Origin: an uncultured Blautia sp.
Lineage (GTDB): Bacteria > Bacillota > Clostridia > Lachnospirales > Lachnospiraceae
Length of the DNA stretch: 10,965 nt
Assembly: GCA_934408705.1 (NCBI GenBank)
Contig: CAKRVL010000081.1
Location: forward strand, 1-10,965
Reading direction: 5' to 3'
A program made the translations under genes and the position numbers. Within the stretch, counting starts at the first letter, position 1. Each line of letters starts with the position of its first letter. This document shows positions 1 through 6,554 of the stretch, one piece after another. The notes below the pieces were generated by a model, which was given only the letters and a program-made list of their open reading frames with translations, ran no database searches and was not told the origin of the DNA.

Positions 1-1056
1 GATGCAGCAGCTGAAGGCGGAAAGATCGGTATTTCAATGCCTACACAGTCACTGGAACGTTGGAATCGTGATGGTTCTTATCTGCAGAAGCAGTTTGAGG
101 ACGCAGGATATGAAGTTGAGCTTACCTACTCTGACAATGAGACAGACCGTCAGGTAAACGATATCCAGAACCTGATTTCTGATGGAGTTAACCTGTTAGT
201 AGTAGCTGCTATTGATGGTGAGGCTCTTAACACAGTTATGGATGAAGCAGCAGAAGCAGGAATCCCGGTTATTTCCTATGACCGTCTGATCAAATCCGAC
301 GCTGTTTCCTATTATGTATCCTTTGATAACTACACAGTTGGTACCCTTCAGGGACAGTACGTTGTAGACACTCTGGATCTTGAAAATGCCGGCGATAAGA
401 CATACAATATCGAGTTTACAGCTGGTGATCCTGCTGACAACAATGCAGGCTACTTCTTCAACGGTGCATTTGATGTGTTAAAACCATACATCGATGCAGG
501 AACCTTAAATGTAGTTTCCGGACAGACAGACTTCGATTCTGTTGCAACACCTGCATGGGATACACAGACAGCCCTTGAAAGAATGCAGAACATTCTGGCA
601 TCCTACTATGCAGACGGAACACAGCTTGACGTAGCACTTTGCTCCAACGACTCCACAGCACTTGGTGTAACACAGGCAATTGAGTCTGACTATGCTGGAA
701 GCAATACTGTTCTCATTACAGGACAGGATGGTGACGAAGCGAACCTTGCAAACATCGTTGATGGAAAACAGTCCATGACCGTTTACAAAGCAGTTGCTAA
801 CGAAGCAGTAGTAACACTTGACCTTGCCAAAGCAATGCTGGCTGGTGATACCATTGATGAGTCTCTGATCGAGGCTTCCGGCTGGGATTTCGATTGTACT
901 TATGACACAGAGTCCTATGAGACATCTGAAGGCAACAAATGCCCATCCTTCCTTCTGGTTCCAACAGTTGTAACAAAAGACAACCTTCAGGAAGCACTTG
1001 TTGATCCTGGATACTACACAATGGACGACGATGGATATCTTCATCCGGCAAACTAA
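1..1056 (+). CDS. chvE: ChvE/XylF-like multiple-monosaccharide ABC transporter substrate-binding protein, 5'-truncated by the window
   Basis: This is the extracellular sugar-binding component of a CUT2-type ABC importer and delivers monosaccharide to the GguA/GguB pair encoded next. The reading frame is open from base 1, so the 351 visible codons lack only the signal peptide/lipobox and the true start. The first visible residues (DAAAEGGKIGISMPTQ) look like the linker and first strand of a mature lipoprotein. Family landmarks in order, in visible residue numbers: ERW at about 19-21, YDR at 93-95, a GDPADNN segment at about 142-148, SND at 215-217, GQD at 241-243 and MTVYK ending at 263. In ChvE/XylF relatives these loops line the sugar pocket. 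Codon choice looks more biased than in the regulatory genes downstream, as expected for an abundant binding protein. Sugar specificity (xylose, arabinose, galactose or glucose) cannot be read from sequence alone. The symbol is by family resemblance. Confidence 0.9.
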   Translation, partial: DAAAEGGKIGISMPTQSLERWNRDGSYLQKQFEDAGYEVELTYSDNETDRQVNDIQNLISDGVNLLVVAAIDGEALNTVMDEAAEAGIPVISYDRLIKSDAVSYYVSFDNYTVGTLQGQYVVDTLDLENAGDKTYNIEFTAGDPADNNAGYFFNGAFDVLKPYIDAGTLNVVSGQTDFDSVATPAWDTQTALERMQNILASYYADGTQLDVALCSNDSTALGVTQAIESDYAGSNTVLITGQDGDEANLANIVDGKQSMTVYKAVANEAVVTLDLAKAMLAGDTIDESLIEASGWDFDCTYDTESYETSEGNKCPSFLLVPTVVTKDNLQEALVDPGYYTMDDDGYLHPAN

Positions 1057-1088
1057 TTGAACTGAGAGAACGTCATACAAATAAAAAG

Positions 1089-1113
1089 TTACTGCTCACG
1101 AAGAGAACAGTAA
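1089..1113 (+). repeat. Small intergenic inverted repeat after chvE
   Basis: TTACTG (1089-1094) pairs with CAGTAA (1108-1113) around a 13-nt loop. A related hairpin, preceded by the same AAAAAG and followed by AGCAGTAAT, lies after the permease gene at about 3906-3927. It may protect the 3' end of the chvE transcript, but the stem is short, so its function is uncertain. Confidence 0.4.
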
Positions 1114-1125
1114 TGTTGTAAATGT

Positions 1126-1148
1126 GGGCGGGGTGAAAAGCCCCGCCT
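1126..1148 (+). terminator. GC-rich hairpin between chvE and gguA: likely partial terminator or mRNA stabiliser
   Basis: GGCGGGG (1127-1133) pairs perfectly with CCCCGCC (1141-1147). G-U pairs extend both ends, giving a 9-bp stem around a GAAAA loop (1135-1139). It is followed by TGCTTTATG, a poor T-tract, so it probably attenuates rather than stops transcription, or it blocks 3' exonucleases. A hairpin here would leave more binding protein than ATPase, a common stoichiometry in sugar ABC operons. Confidence 0.65.
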
Positions 1149-1159
1149 GCTTTATGGGA

Positions 1160-1166
1160 AAGGGGG
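1160..1166 (+). promoter_or_regulatory. Ribosome binding site that decides the TTG start of gguA
   Basis: AAGGGGG is spaced 7 bases before TTG 1174. No comparable purine-rich site precedes the in-frame ATG at 1195. Confidence 0.7.
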
Positions 1167-1173
1167 CGCCATT

Positions 1174-2712
1174 TTGGCTGATAATATTTTAGTAATGGAA
1201 CACATTACGAAGGAATTCCCCGGTGTCAAAGCTTTGGATAACGTTAACCTTGAAGTTCAGCGTGGAGAGATTCATGCGCTGATCGGTGAGAACGGTGCGG
1301 GAAAGTCCACCTTGATGAACGTATTAAGTGGTCAGTATCCATACGGCAGCTATACTGGAACGGTTACCTACGAGGGTGAAGAGTGTAAGTTTAAAAAGCT
1401 TAATGACAGCGAGGCAAAGGGTATCGTAATTATTCACCAGGAGCTTGCATTGATCCCACTGCTTTCCATCGGTGAAAACATGTTTCTTGGAAATGAGATC
1501 AAAAATAAAAGAGGAGCCATTGATTGGGACAAAACCTACAGCGAAGCTGAGAAACATATGGCTCAGGTGGGACTGCACGAATCCGCACAGACCTTGATCA
1601 AAGATATTGGAACCGGCAAACAGCAGCTGGTAGAAATAGCAAAAGCTTTTTCAAAAGACGTTAAACTGCTCATTCTAGATGAGCCTACTTCATCTCTGAA
1701 TGATGAAGATGCTAAGATGCTTCTGGATCTGCTTATGGAATTTAAGAAGCAGGGACTGACATCTATTATTATCACACACAAATTAAATGAGATTATTTAC
1801 TGTGCAGACCGTTGTACCATTCTTCGAGACGGAAGCACGATCGAGACACTTACAAAAGGTGTGGATGACTTAAGTGAGGACAGGATCATTAAAGGAATGG
1901 TTGGACGTCCTATGGAAGACCGTTATCCGAAACGTGAACACCATGTAAGTAAGGACGTGATGCTGGAGGTTAAGAACTGGACAGTTCATCATCCTCTGTA
2001 TCCGGAAAAAATTGTAGACGACAATATTTCCTTTAAAGTACATAAAGGTGAGGTTGTTGGTTTCTCAGGACTGCAGGGCGCAGGCCGTACAGAGCTGGCA
2101 ATGTCCATCTTCGGTAAGAGCTATGGAAGCGGAATTTCCGGGGAATTGTATATAAATGGTGAAAAAGTAGATTTAAAGGATCCGCGGGCAGCTATCCAGC
2201 ATGGTCTGGCATATGTGACAGAGGATCGTAAAACAAACGGACTGATCCTTGATGAATCTATCCGCTTTAACACAACGCTGGCCCGTCTTTCCAAGGTTTG
2301 CGATAATGGAATTATCAATACAGACCTTGAAGTTCAGTTGGCTGAGAAAATGACTCAGGAAATGGGTACCAAGACACCTTCCAATGAACAGCGTATCGGT
2401 AATCTGTCTGGTGGTAATCAGCAGAAAGCCCTCCTTGGAAAGTGGATGTTTACAGAACCGGATATTCTGATTCTGGACGAGCCTACCCGTGGTATCGATG
2501 TAGGTGCAAAATATGATATTTACTGTCTGATCAATCAGATGGTGGAACAGGGAAAATCTGTAATCATGATTTCCTCTGAAATGCCTGAAATCCTTGGTAT
2601 GTGCGACAGAGTTTACATTATGAATGAAGGCAAGATGGCCGGTGAGCTGGATGCGAAAGAAGCAACCCAGGAAGGCATCATGGCACATATCATGCAGAAT
2701 CAGAAGAAATAA
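1174..2712 (+). CDS. gguA: Multiple-monosaccharide ABC transporter ATP-binding protein, double NBD (GguA/MmsA type)
   Basis: This 512-residue cytoplasmic protein hydrolyses ATP to power the sugar importer and carries two fused nucleotide-binding domains, like RbsA and XylG. Domain 1 (about 5-245) has Walker A GENGAGKST at 38-46, Q-loop Q89, a weak signature GTGKQQ at 146-151, Walker B LLILDE at 165-170 and H-loop H202. Domain 2 (about 263-505) has a degenerate Walker A (GLQGAGRTE at 299-307, R replacing K), signature LSGGNQQK at 411-418, Walker B ILILDEPT at 431-438, and SSE instead of an H-loop histidine near 467-469. One catalytically weakened site is normal in this family. The TTG start is chosen because AAGGGGG at 1160-1166 lies 7 bases upstream and the resulting N-terminus (MADNILVMEHITKEFPG) fits relatives. 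The next ATG, at 1195, has no ribosome binding site. The stop codon is followed closely by the permease gene. Confidence 0.93.
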   Translation: MADNILVMEHITKEFPGVKALDNVNLEVQRGEIHALIGENGAGKSTLMNVLSGQYPYGSYTGTVTYEGEECKFKKLNDSEAKGIVIIHQELALIPLLSIGENMFLGNEIKNKRGAIDWDKTYSEAEKHMAQVGLHESAQTLIKDIGTGKQQLVEIAKAFSKDVKLLILDEPTSSLNDEDAKMLLDLLMEFKKQGLTSIIITHKLNEIIYCADRCTILRDGSTIETLTKGVDDLSEDRIIKGMVGRPMEDRYPKREHHVSKDVMLEVKNWTVHHPLYPEKIVDDNISFKVHKGEVVGFSGLQGAGRTELAMSIFGKSYGSGISGELYINGEKVDLKDPRAAIQHGLAYVTEDRKTNGLILDESIRFNTTLARLSKVCDNGIINTDLEVQLAEKMTQEMGTKTPSNEQRIGNLSGGNQQKALLGKWMFTEPDILILDEPTRGIDVGAKYDIYCLINQMVEQGKSVIMISSEMPEILGMCDRVYIMNEGKMAGELDAKEATQEGIMAHIMQNQKK

Positions 2713-2729
2713 TGAAGGGGGAAAACACT

Positions 2730-3887
2730 ATGAATTCCAAAATCAAGGATTTTTTAAGAAAATATACGATGGTCATTGCGCTAGTGATCGTATTTATCCT
2801 GTTCTGTGCTCTGACTGACGGACGACTTCTTTTCGCACAGAATATGTCAAACCTCATGCTTCAGAATGGATATGTACTTGTTCTTGCATGTGGTATGTTG
2901 CTTTGTATCTTAACAGGTGGTAACATCGACCTTTCAGTAGGATCTGTCATCTGCTTCGTAGGTGGTGTTGCAGCTGCCCTGATTGGCAGTAAAGGCTTTA
3001 ATTCATTTCTGACTATCATCATTTGTCTGGTGATTGGCCTTTTGGTTGGTGTATGGCAGGGCTATTGGATCGGTTATAAGAGAATTCCGCCGTTCATCAC
3101 AACACTGGCAGGTATGTTCATTTTCCGTGGATTTGGACGTCTGGTACTTGATAATAAGACCGTTTCCATCCAGAATAAATCCTTCCTGAATGTATTTACA
3201 TCCTACATTAATATTCCGGGACTGGATGATGGAAAAAAATATTCCGCACTTATCGTTGGTGTTCTGATCGCATGCTACGTTATTTTTTCAACCATGCGTT
3301 CCAGAGCAAACAAAGCGAAAAAGGGTTATCGCCAGAATACAGCAACTTCAGATTACAGCAGAGCAGCGGTGATCGCAGTTGTTATTATGTGGTACTGTTA
3401 CAAACTGTATCAGTATAAGGGTATCTCTGTAATGCTTGTATGGGTAGTTGCAATCTGTATGATCTACAACTTTATCACATCCAAGACAGCATTTGGACGT
3501 TACTTCTACGCAATCGGAGGTAATGAGAAGGCTACACAGCTTTCCGGTATTGACACAAATAAAGTATACTTTATTGCATATGCAAACATGGGCTTACTTG
3601 CAGGTCTGGCAGGACTTCTCTGTGCAGCTCGTGTAGGTTCTGTAAATGGTAGTACAGGTACTTCCTTCGAAATGGATGCAATCGGTTCCTGCTTCATCGG
3701 TGGTGCTTCTGCATACGGTGGAAGCGGTACTGTAGGCGGCGTTGTAATCGGTGCCCTTCTCCTTGGAGTTATCAACATGGGTATGTCCATCATGGGTATC
3801 GGTGATTCCTGGCAGTATGTTGTAAAGGGTGCTGTACTCCTGGTTGCAGTTGTATTTGATGTTATTTCCACCAGAAAATCCAGCTGA
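2730..3887 (+). CDS. gguB: Multiple-monosaccharide ABC transporter permease (GguB/MmsB type)
   Basis: This is the 385-residue integral membrane channel of the sugar importer and works with the preceding ATPase and the ChvE-like binding protein. It belongs to the BPD_transp_2 (RbsC/XylH/GguB) family. Hydrophobic segments appear near residues 13-28, 48-65, 68-86, 92-113, 122-139, 171-187, 212-226, 232-250, 280-300, 330-352 and 364-379. Typical family sequence includes LTGGNIDLSVGS at 61-72 and the cytoplasmic coupling loop with AIGGNEKATQLSG at 261-273. A charged, Lys/Arg-rich loop around 189-203 is the most hydrophilic part. ATG 2730 is preferred because AAGGGGG (2715-2721) lies 8 bases upstream. 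An in-frame ATG at 2712, overlapping the gguA stop, would add six residues but lacks a good ribosome binding site. The gene ends before a terminator, closing the transporter operon. Confidence 0.92.
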   Translation: MNSKIKDFLRKYTMVIALVIVFILFCALTDGRLLFAQNMSNLMLQNGYVLVLACGMLLCILTGGNIDLSVGSVICFVGGVAAALIGSKGFNSFLTIIICLVIGLLVGVWQGYWIGYKRIPPFITTLAGMFIFRGFGRLVLDNKTVSIQNKSFLNVFTSYINIPGLDDGKKYSALIVGVLIACYVIFSTMRSRANKAKKGYRQNTATSDYSRAAVIAVVIMWYCYKLYQYKGISVMLVWVVAICMIYNFITSKTAFGRYFYAIGGNEKATQLSGIDTNKVYFIAYANMGLLAGLAGLLCAARVGSVNGSTGTSFEMDAIGSCFIGGASAYGGSGTVGGVVIGALLLGVINMGMSIMGIGDSWQYVVKGAVLLVAVVFDVISTRKSS

Positions 3888-3905
3888 TCAAATAATTAGA
3901 AAAAG

Positions 3906-3927
3906 CTGCTGTGAGAGCGAATAGCAG
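3906..3927 (+). repeat. Small intergenic inverted repeat after gguB
   Basis: CTGCT (3906-3910) pairs with AGCAG (3923-3927). With flanks (AAAAAG before, TAAT after) it resembles the repeat downstream of chvE at 1089-1113. It may be a degenerate copy of one small 3'-end element. Function is unknown. Confidence 0.35.
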
Positions 3928-3934
3928 TAATTGG

Positions 3935-3968
3935 AAAAGGGGCTGTTGCAAAATGCAATAGCCCTTTT
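3935..3968 (+). terminator. Intrinsic terminator of the transporter operon
   Basis: The left arm starts AAAAGGGGCTG and ends TTGC (3949). The right arm starts GCAATAGCCC (3955) and ends TTTT (3968). About 14 consecutive pairs form, including two G-U pairs, around an AAAAT loop (3950-3954). The A-run on the left arm and T-run on the right suit termination on either strand. The downstream T-tract is short. Confidence 0.8.
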
Positions 3969-3994
3969 GCTACAATTATGCTAAACTGTAAAGT
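3967..3994 (+). promoter_or_regulatory. Weak candidate promoter for the sensor operon
   Basis: TTGCTA (3967-3972) and TAAAGT (3989-3994) are separated by 16 bases. Each matches the sigma-A hexamers only partly, and alternatives such as TACAAT at 3971-3976 exist. A promoter is expected between the terminator and the next gene, but the exact hexamers are uncertain. Confidence 0.25.
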
Positions 3995-4019
3995 ATCTTA
4001 AAAGAAGGAACTGTTGACT

Positions 4020-5030
4020 ATGAAAAAATCCACACTGACTGTTTTTTTTATTCTGGCAGGCTGTATGCTGTTTCTTTCCGGAATCTGGATCTATTTCCAG
4101 AAGAATCTGGATCAGGTTGATCTGGGAGAAGGGGAAGGTGCTGCCAGCTACTCAAAACATTATCTGATGATCTCAGGAGAAGAAAATAAACTGATGTGGA
4201 AATCCATTTATGAAAGTGCCAGTGAGGCTGCAAAGGATGCAGACGCGTATGTAGAGCTGATCACTCCCGGACATGATTCAAATTACACAAAGGCAGATTA
4301 TCTGCGTATAGGAATCGCATCCAAGGTTGACGGAATCATACTGGAAGCTGATGGAAGCAGTGAGGAGCAAAGTCTGATCCAGGAAGCTGCGGATGAGAAT
4401 ATTCCGGTGGTTACTGTGCTTACAGATGATTCCTCCAGTGCCCGTATCAGCTTTGTGGGGTTGAACAGCTATCAGCTGGGCAATGCTTATACAGAGCAGA
4501 TTTCGGGACTTCTTAAGGAACATGGGACTACCCAGGTGCTTCTTTTGTCTAATTCCCAGTCGAAAACACAGGAGACCAATCTGGTCTATTATCAGATAAA
4601 AAAGGAATTGGAAGATAAGAAGAAAGCGGATCAGATCGTAATAATCTCAGAGTACAGTATTGATAATAGTTCTGATTTTGATACAGAGGAGTTTGTACGA
4701 GATATTTTTGTAAGTGAGCAGAATTTGCCGGATGTGCTGGTGTGCATGGACGAGGTTGTGACTGAGTGTGTTTATCAGGCACTGGTTGATTACAATCAGG
4801 TTGGAAATGTAGATGTAGTTGGTTTTTACTATTCAGATGTTATTCTGGATGCCATCAGCAAGGGGATCATTTCCTCTGCCATTGCTCTTGATATGGATGA
4901 AATCGGAAGATATAGCATTAATGCTCTGGAGGAATTTTCCTCATTAGGTCATACCAGCAGCTATTACAGTGTTGGCCAGAATGTGATTACCAGGGCAAAT
5001 GTGGGAATCTATAGAACGGAGGGTGATTAA
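4020..5030 (+). CDS. Membrane-tethered periplasmic-binding-protein-like sensor partner of the histidine kinase
   Basis: This 336-residue protein has an N-terminal hydrophobic segment (about 6-26) and an extracellular Peripla_BP_4/LacI-like domain (about 46-330), and probably serves as the ligand-sensing partner of the kinase encoded next. Recognisable fold signatures are ISFVGLNSYQLG at 143-154 (the usual VG-D/N-N-Y-x-x-G strand) and a closing segment like the RbsB hinge region at 283-300. Two usual sugar-contact spots differ: the ND pair is MD at 243-244 and the VGFD aspartate is Tyr270, so the pocket may be altered. LAGC at 12-15 resembles a lipobox, but hydrophobic residues continue after the Cys, so a transmembrane anchor is more likely. 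ATG 4020 is preferred (AGAAGG at 4003-4008, 11-base gap). A TTG at 4014 would add two residues. The stop TAA touches the kinase ATG, implying cotranscription. By position it resembles XylFII of the XylFII-LytS-YesN system. Confidence 0.8.
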   Translation: MKKSTLTVFFILAGCMLFLSGIWIYFQKNLDQVDLGEGEGAASYSKHYLMISGEENKLMWKSIYESASEAAKDADAYVELITPGHDSNYTKADYLRIGIASKVDGIILEADGSSEEQSLIQEAADENIPVVTVLTDDSSSARISFVGLNSYQLGNAYTEQISGLLKEHGTTQVLLLSNSQSKTQETNLVYYQIKKELEDKKKADQIVIISEYSIDNSSDFDTEEFVRDIFVSEQNLPDVLVCMDEVVTECVYQALVDYNQVGNVDVVGFYYSDVILDAISKGIISSAIALDMDEIGRYSINALEEFSSLGHTSSYYSVGQNVITRANVGIYRTEGD

Positions 5031-6533
5031 ATGAAAGAATTAAAAGAAAGCCTTTCCGTCAGGGATTCCATACAGAACCGGCTTAGCTTTGCTATGGTTG
5101 TGGTTATGGTATTTGTAATGTGTATCAATTTTTTTATTTTCGAGCAGATCCATACAGGCGTGGACCGGATTGACGCTGTTTTTTCCAGTAATGCGGCAAT
5201 TAATGATCTGTCGGATACTTTGAACAAGCTGGAAGGAACAGTTTATGAATATCTGAATACAAAGGGCAGCAAGTCTCTGGAAAATTATTATCGTTATGAG
5301 CAGGATTACAGAGAATTGCTGGATGAGTTTAATGACAGGAATGTGGACAGTGAAGTAAAAATGCTGGAAAAAAATATCCGCAGAATGTCAGAGAGCTATC
5401 TGGACCAGACAAACGAAACTGTTCAGGCGAAACGAGGCAGAAATATTGAAAAGTATAAGACTTCTTATGAAAAAGAGACTCAGCTCTATGAGTATATCAA
5501 TTCTTATATTTACAAGCTGAACAATCTGCGTTTTCGTATGAATTCTTCCAATTACCAGATCCTTCTTTCTTCTATGGATGTTTTGTACCGGCTGGCATTG
5601 GTGGTTATTTTTATAGTAGCAGCAGTAGGTGTTGCAATTATCATCCTGGTTGTACGCTCTATGATCCGGCCCCTTACACAGCTTTCTATTACAGCTCATG
5701 AGGTGGCAAGGGGAAATCTGAACGTACCTGTTCTTCCGGTGATCCGCGAAGATGAGGTAGGTGTGGTGACGCGGGGATTCAACCAGATGCTGGACAGTAT
5801 TCGTCTGAACATCAGGCAGCAGCGGGAAAGCATGGAAAAACAGGCGCAGATGAAGGAGAGGGAGCTTCTTATGGAGACGCACCTGAAAGAAGCCCAGCTG
5901 AAATATCTTCAGGCGCAGATCAACCCTCATTTCCTTTTTAATTGTCTGAATGCAGGTGCCCAGCTTGCTATGCTGGAGGATGCAGAGCGCACAGGAGTTT
6001 TTCTGGAAAAAATGGCAGATTTTTTCCGGTATAATGTGCGGAAAATGGAGGATGATGCCCTGCTTTGGGAAGAAGTAGAGGCCGTTGATAATTATATTTA
6101 TATTCTGAACGTACGGTTTGCAGGAGATATCCATTATGAAAAGGATGTGGATGAGGGAATCGGAGATGTGAGAATTCCCAGTATGATTCTGCAGCCTTTG
6201 GTTGAAAATGCAATACAGCACGGAATTCATGATTGCATGGAGAACGGAAAAGTCAGGATGTCTATTCACAGAGGTGTGAATGTTCTGGAGATTACAGTCA
6301 GCGATAATGGAGCTGGTATGACTGCTGAGATGATTGATAAGGTTATGGCAGGAAAAGCCCGGAATAAAGGAGAGGACCGGTATTCTACAGGCATTGCGGT
6401 AGGAAATGTAATTGACAGGCTGGAGCTGTATTATAAGCAAAACGGGCTGCTTACCATTGAAAGTGGTGGTCCCGGAACAGGAACCAGTGTGCATATTACG
6501 TTGCCGGTGGAAGTGGAAAGTGACAGAGATTGA
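5031..6533 (+). CDS. YesM/LytS-type sensor histidine kinase
   Basis: This 500-residue membrane kinase should autophosphorylate and pass phosphate to the AraC-type regulator encoded next. Layout: short cytoplasmic N-terminus; TM1 about 19-38; extracellular region about 39-183, charged and helical with no visible PAS or dCache signature; TM2 about 184-208; HAMP about 209-262; a coiled-coil-like linker about 263-295; His_kinase domain with QINPHFLFN, phospho-acceptor H300; then an HATPase_c domain with N-box LVENAIQHG (N393), G1 DNGAGM at 425-430, TGIAVGN at 453-459 and GTGTS at 482-486. All catalytic motifs look intact. The extracellular part, about 145 residues, is smaller than the large dCache sensor of many YesM kinases and suits sensing through a partner binding protein. 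The start is supported by GGAGG at 5018-5022, 8 bases upstream. The ATG directly follows the stop of the upstream gene. Confidence 0.93.
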   Translation: MKELKESLSVRDSIQNRLSFAMVVVMVFVMCINFFIFEQIHTGVDRIDAVFSSNAAINDLSDTLNKLEGTVYEYLNTKGSKSLENYYRYEQDYRELLDEFNDRNVDSEVKMLEKNIRRMSESYLDQTNETVQAKRGRNIEKYKTSYEKETQLYEYINSYIYKLNNLRFRMNSSNYQILLSSMDVLYRLALVVIFIVAAVGVAIIILVVRSMIRPLTQLSITAHEVARGNLNVPVLPVIREDEVGVVTRGFNQMLDSIRLNIRQQRESMEKQAQMKERELLMETHLKEAQLKYLQAQINPHFLFNCLNAGAQLAMLEDAERTGVFLEKMADFFRYNVRKMEDDALLWEEVEAVDNYIYILNVRFAGDIHYEKDVDEGIGDVRIPSMILQPLVENAIQHGIHDCMENGKVRMSIHRGVNVLEITVSDNGAGMTAEMIDKVMAGKARNKGEDRYSTGIAVGNVIDRLELYYKQNGLLTIESGGPGTGTSVHITLPVEVESDRD

Positions 6534-6554
6534 TTGAAAAGGGGAGCAAAAAGA

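Noticed and set aside
505..1080. A 191-codon minus-strand open frame over chvE
   Set aside because: It is antisense to a clear binding-protein gene, has a very Cys/Val-rich composition, and no ribosome binding site or family motif was seen.
2712..2729. ATG at 2712 as start of the permease, overlapping the gguA stop
   Set aside because: It has no good upstream ribosome binding site, whereas AAGGGGG at 2715-2721 is correctly placed for ATG 2730.
4014..4019. TTG start for the tethered binding-protein gene
   Set aside because: It leaves only 5 bases after the Shine-Dalgarno core and adds Met-Thr before a normal MKKS signal start. ATG 4020 is simpler, though its 11-base spacing is long, so this is not excluded.
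3888..4019. Possible CcpA (cre) catabolite-repression site or AraC-type binding repeats between the two operons
   Set aside because: No close match to the cre consensus and no convincing direct repeats were found. The likely regulator target upstream of chvE lies outside the window.
6534..6554. TTG at 6534 as start of the response regulator
   Set aside because: The AAGGGGAG site lies downstream of it and serves ATG 6555, which gives a standard receiver N-terminus.
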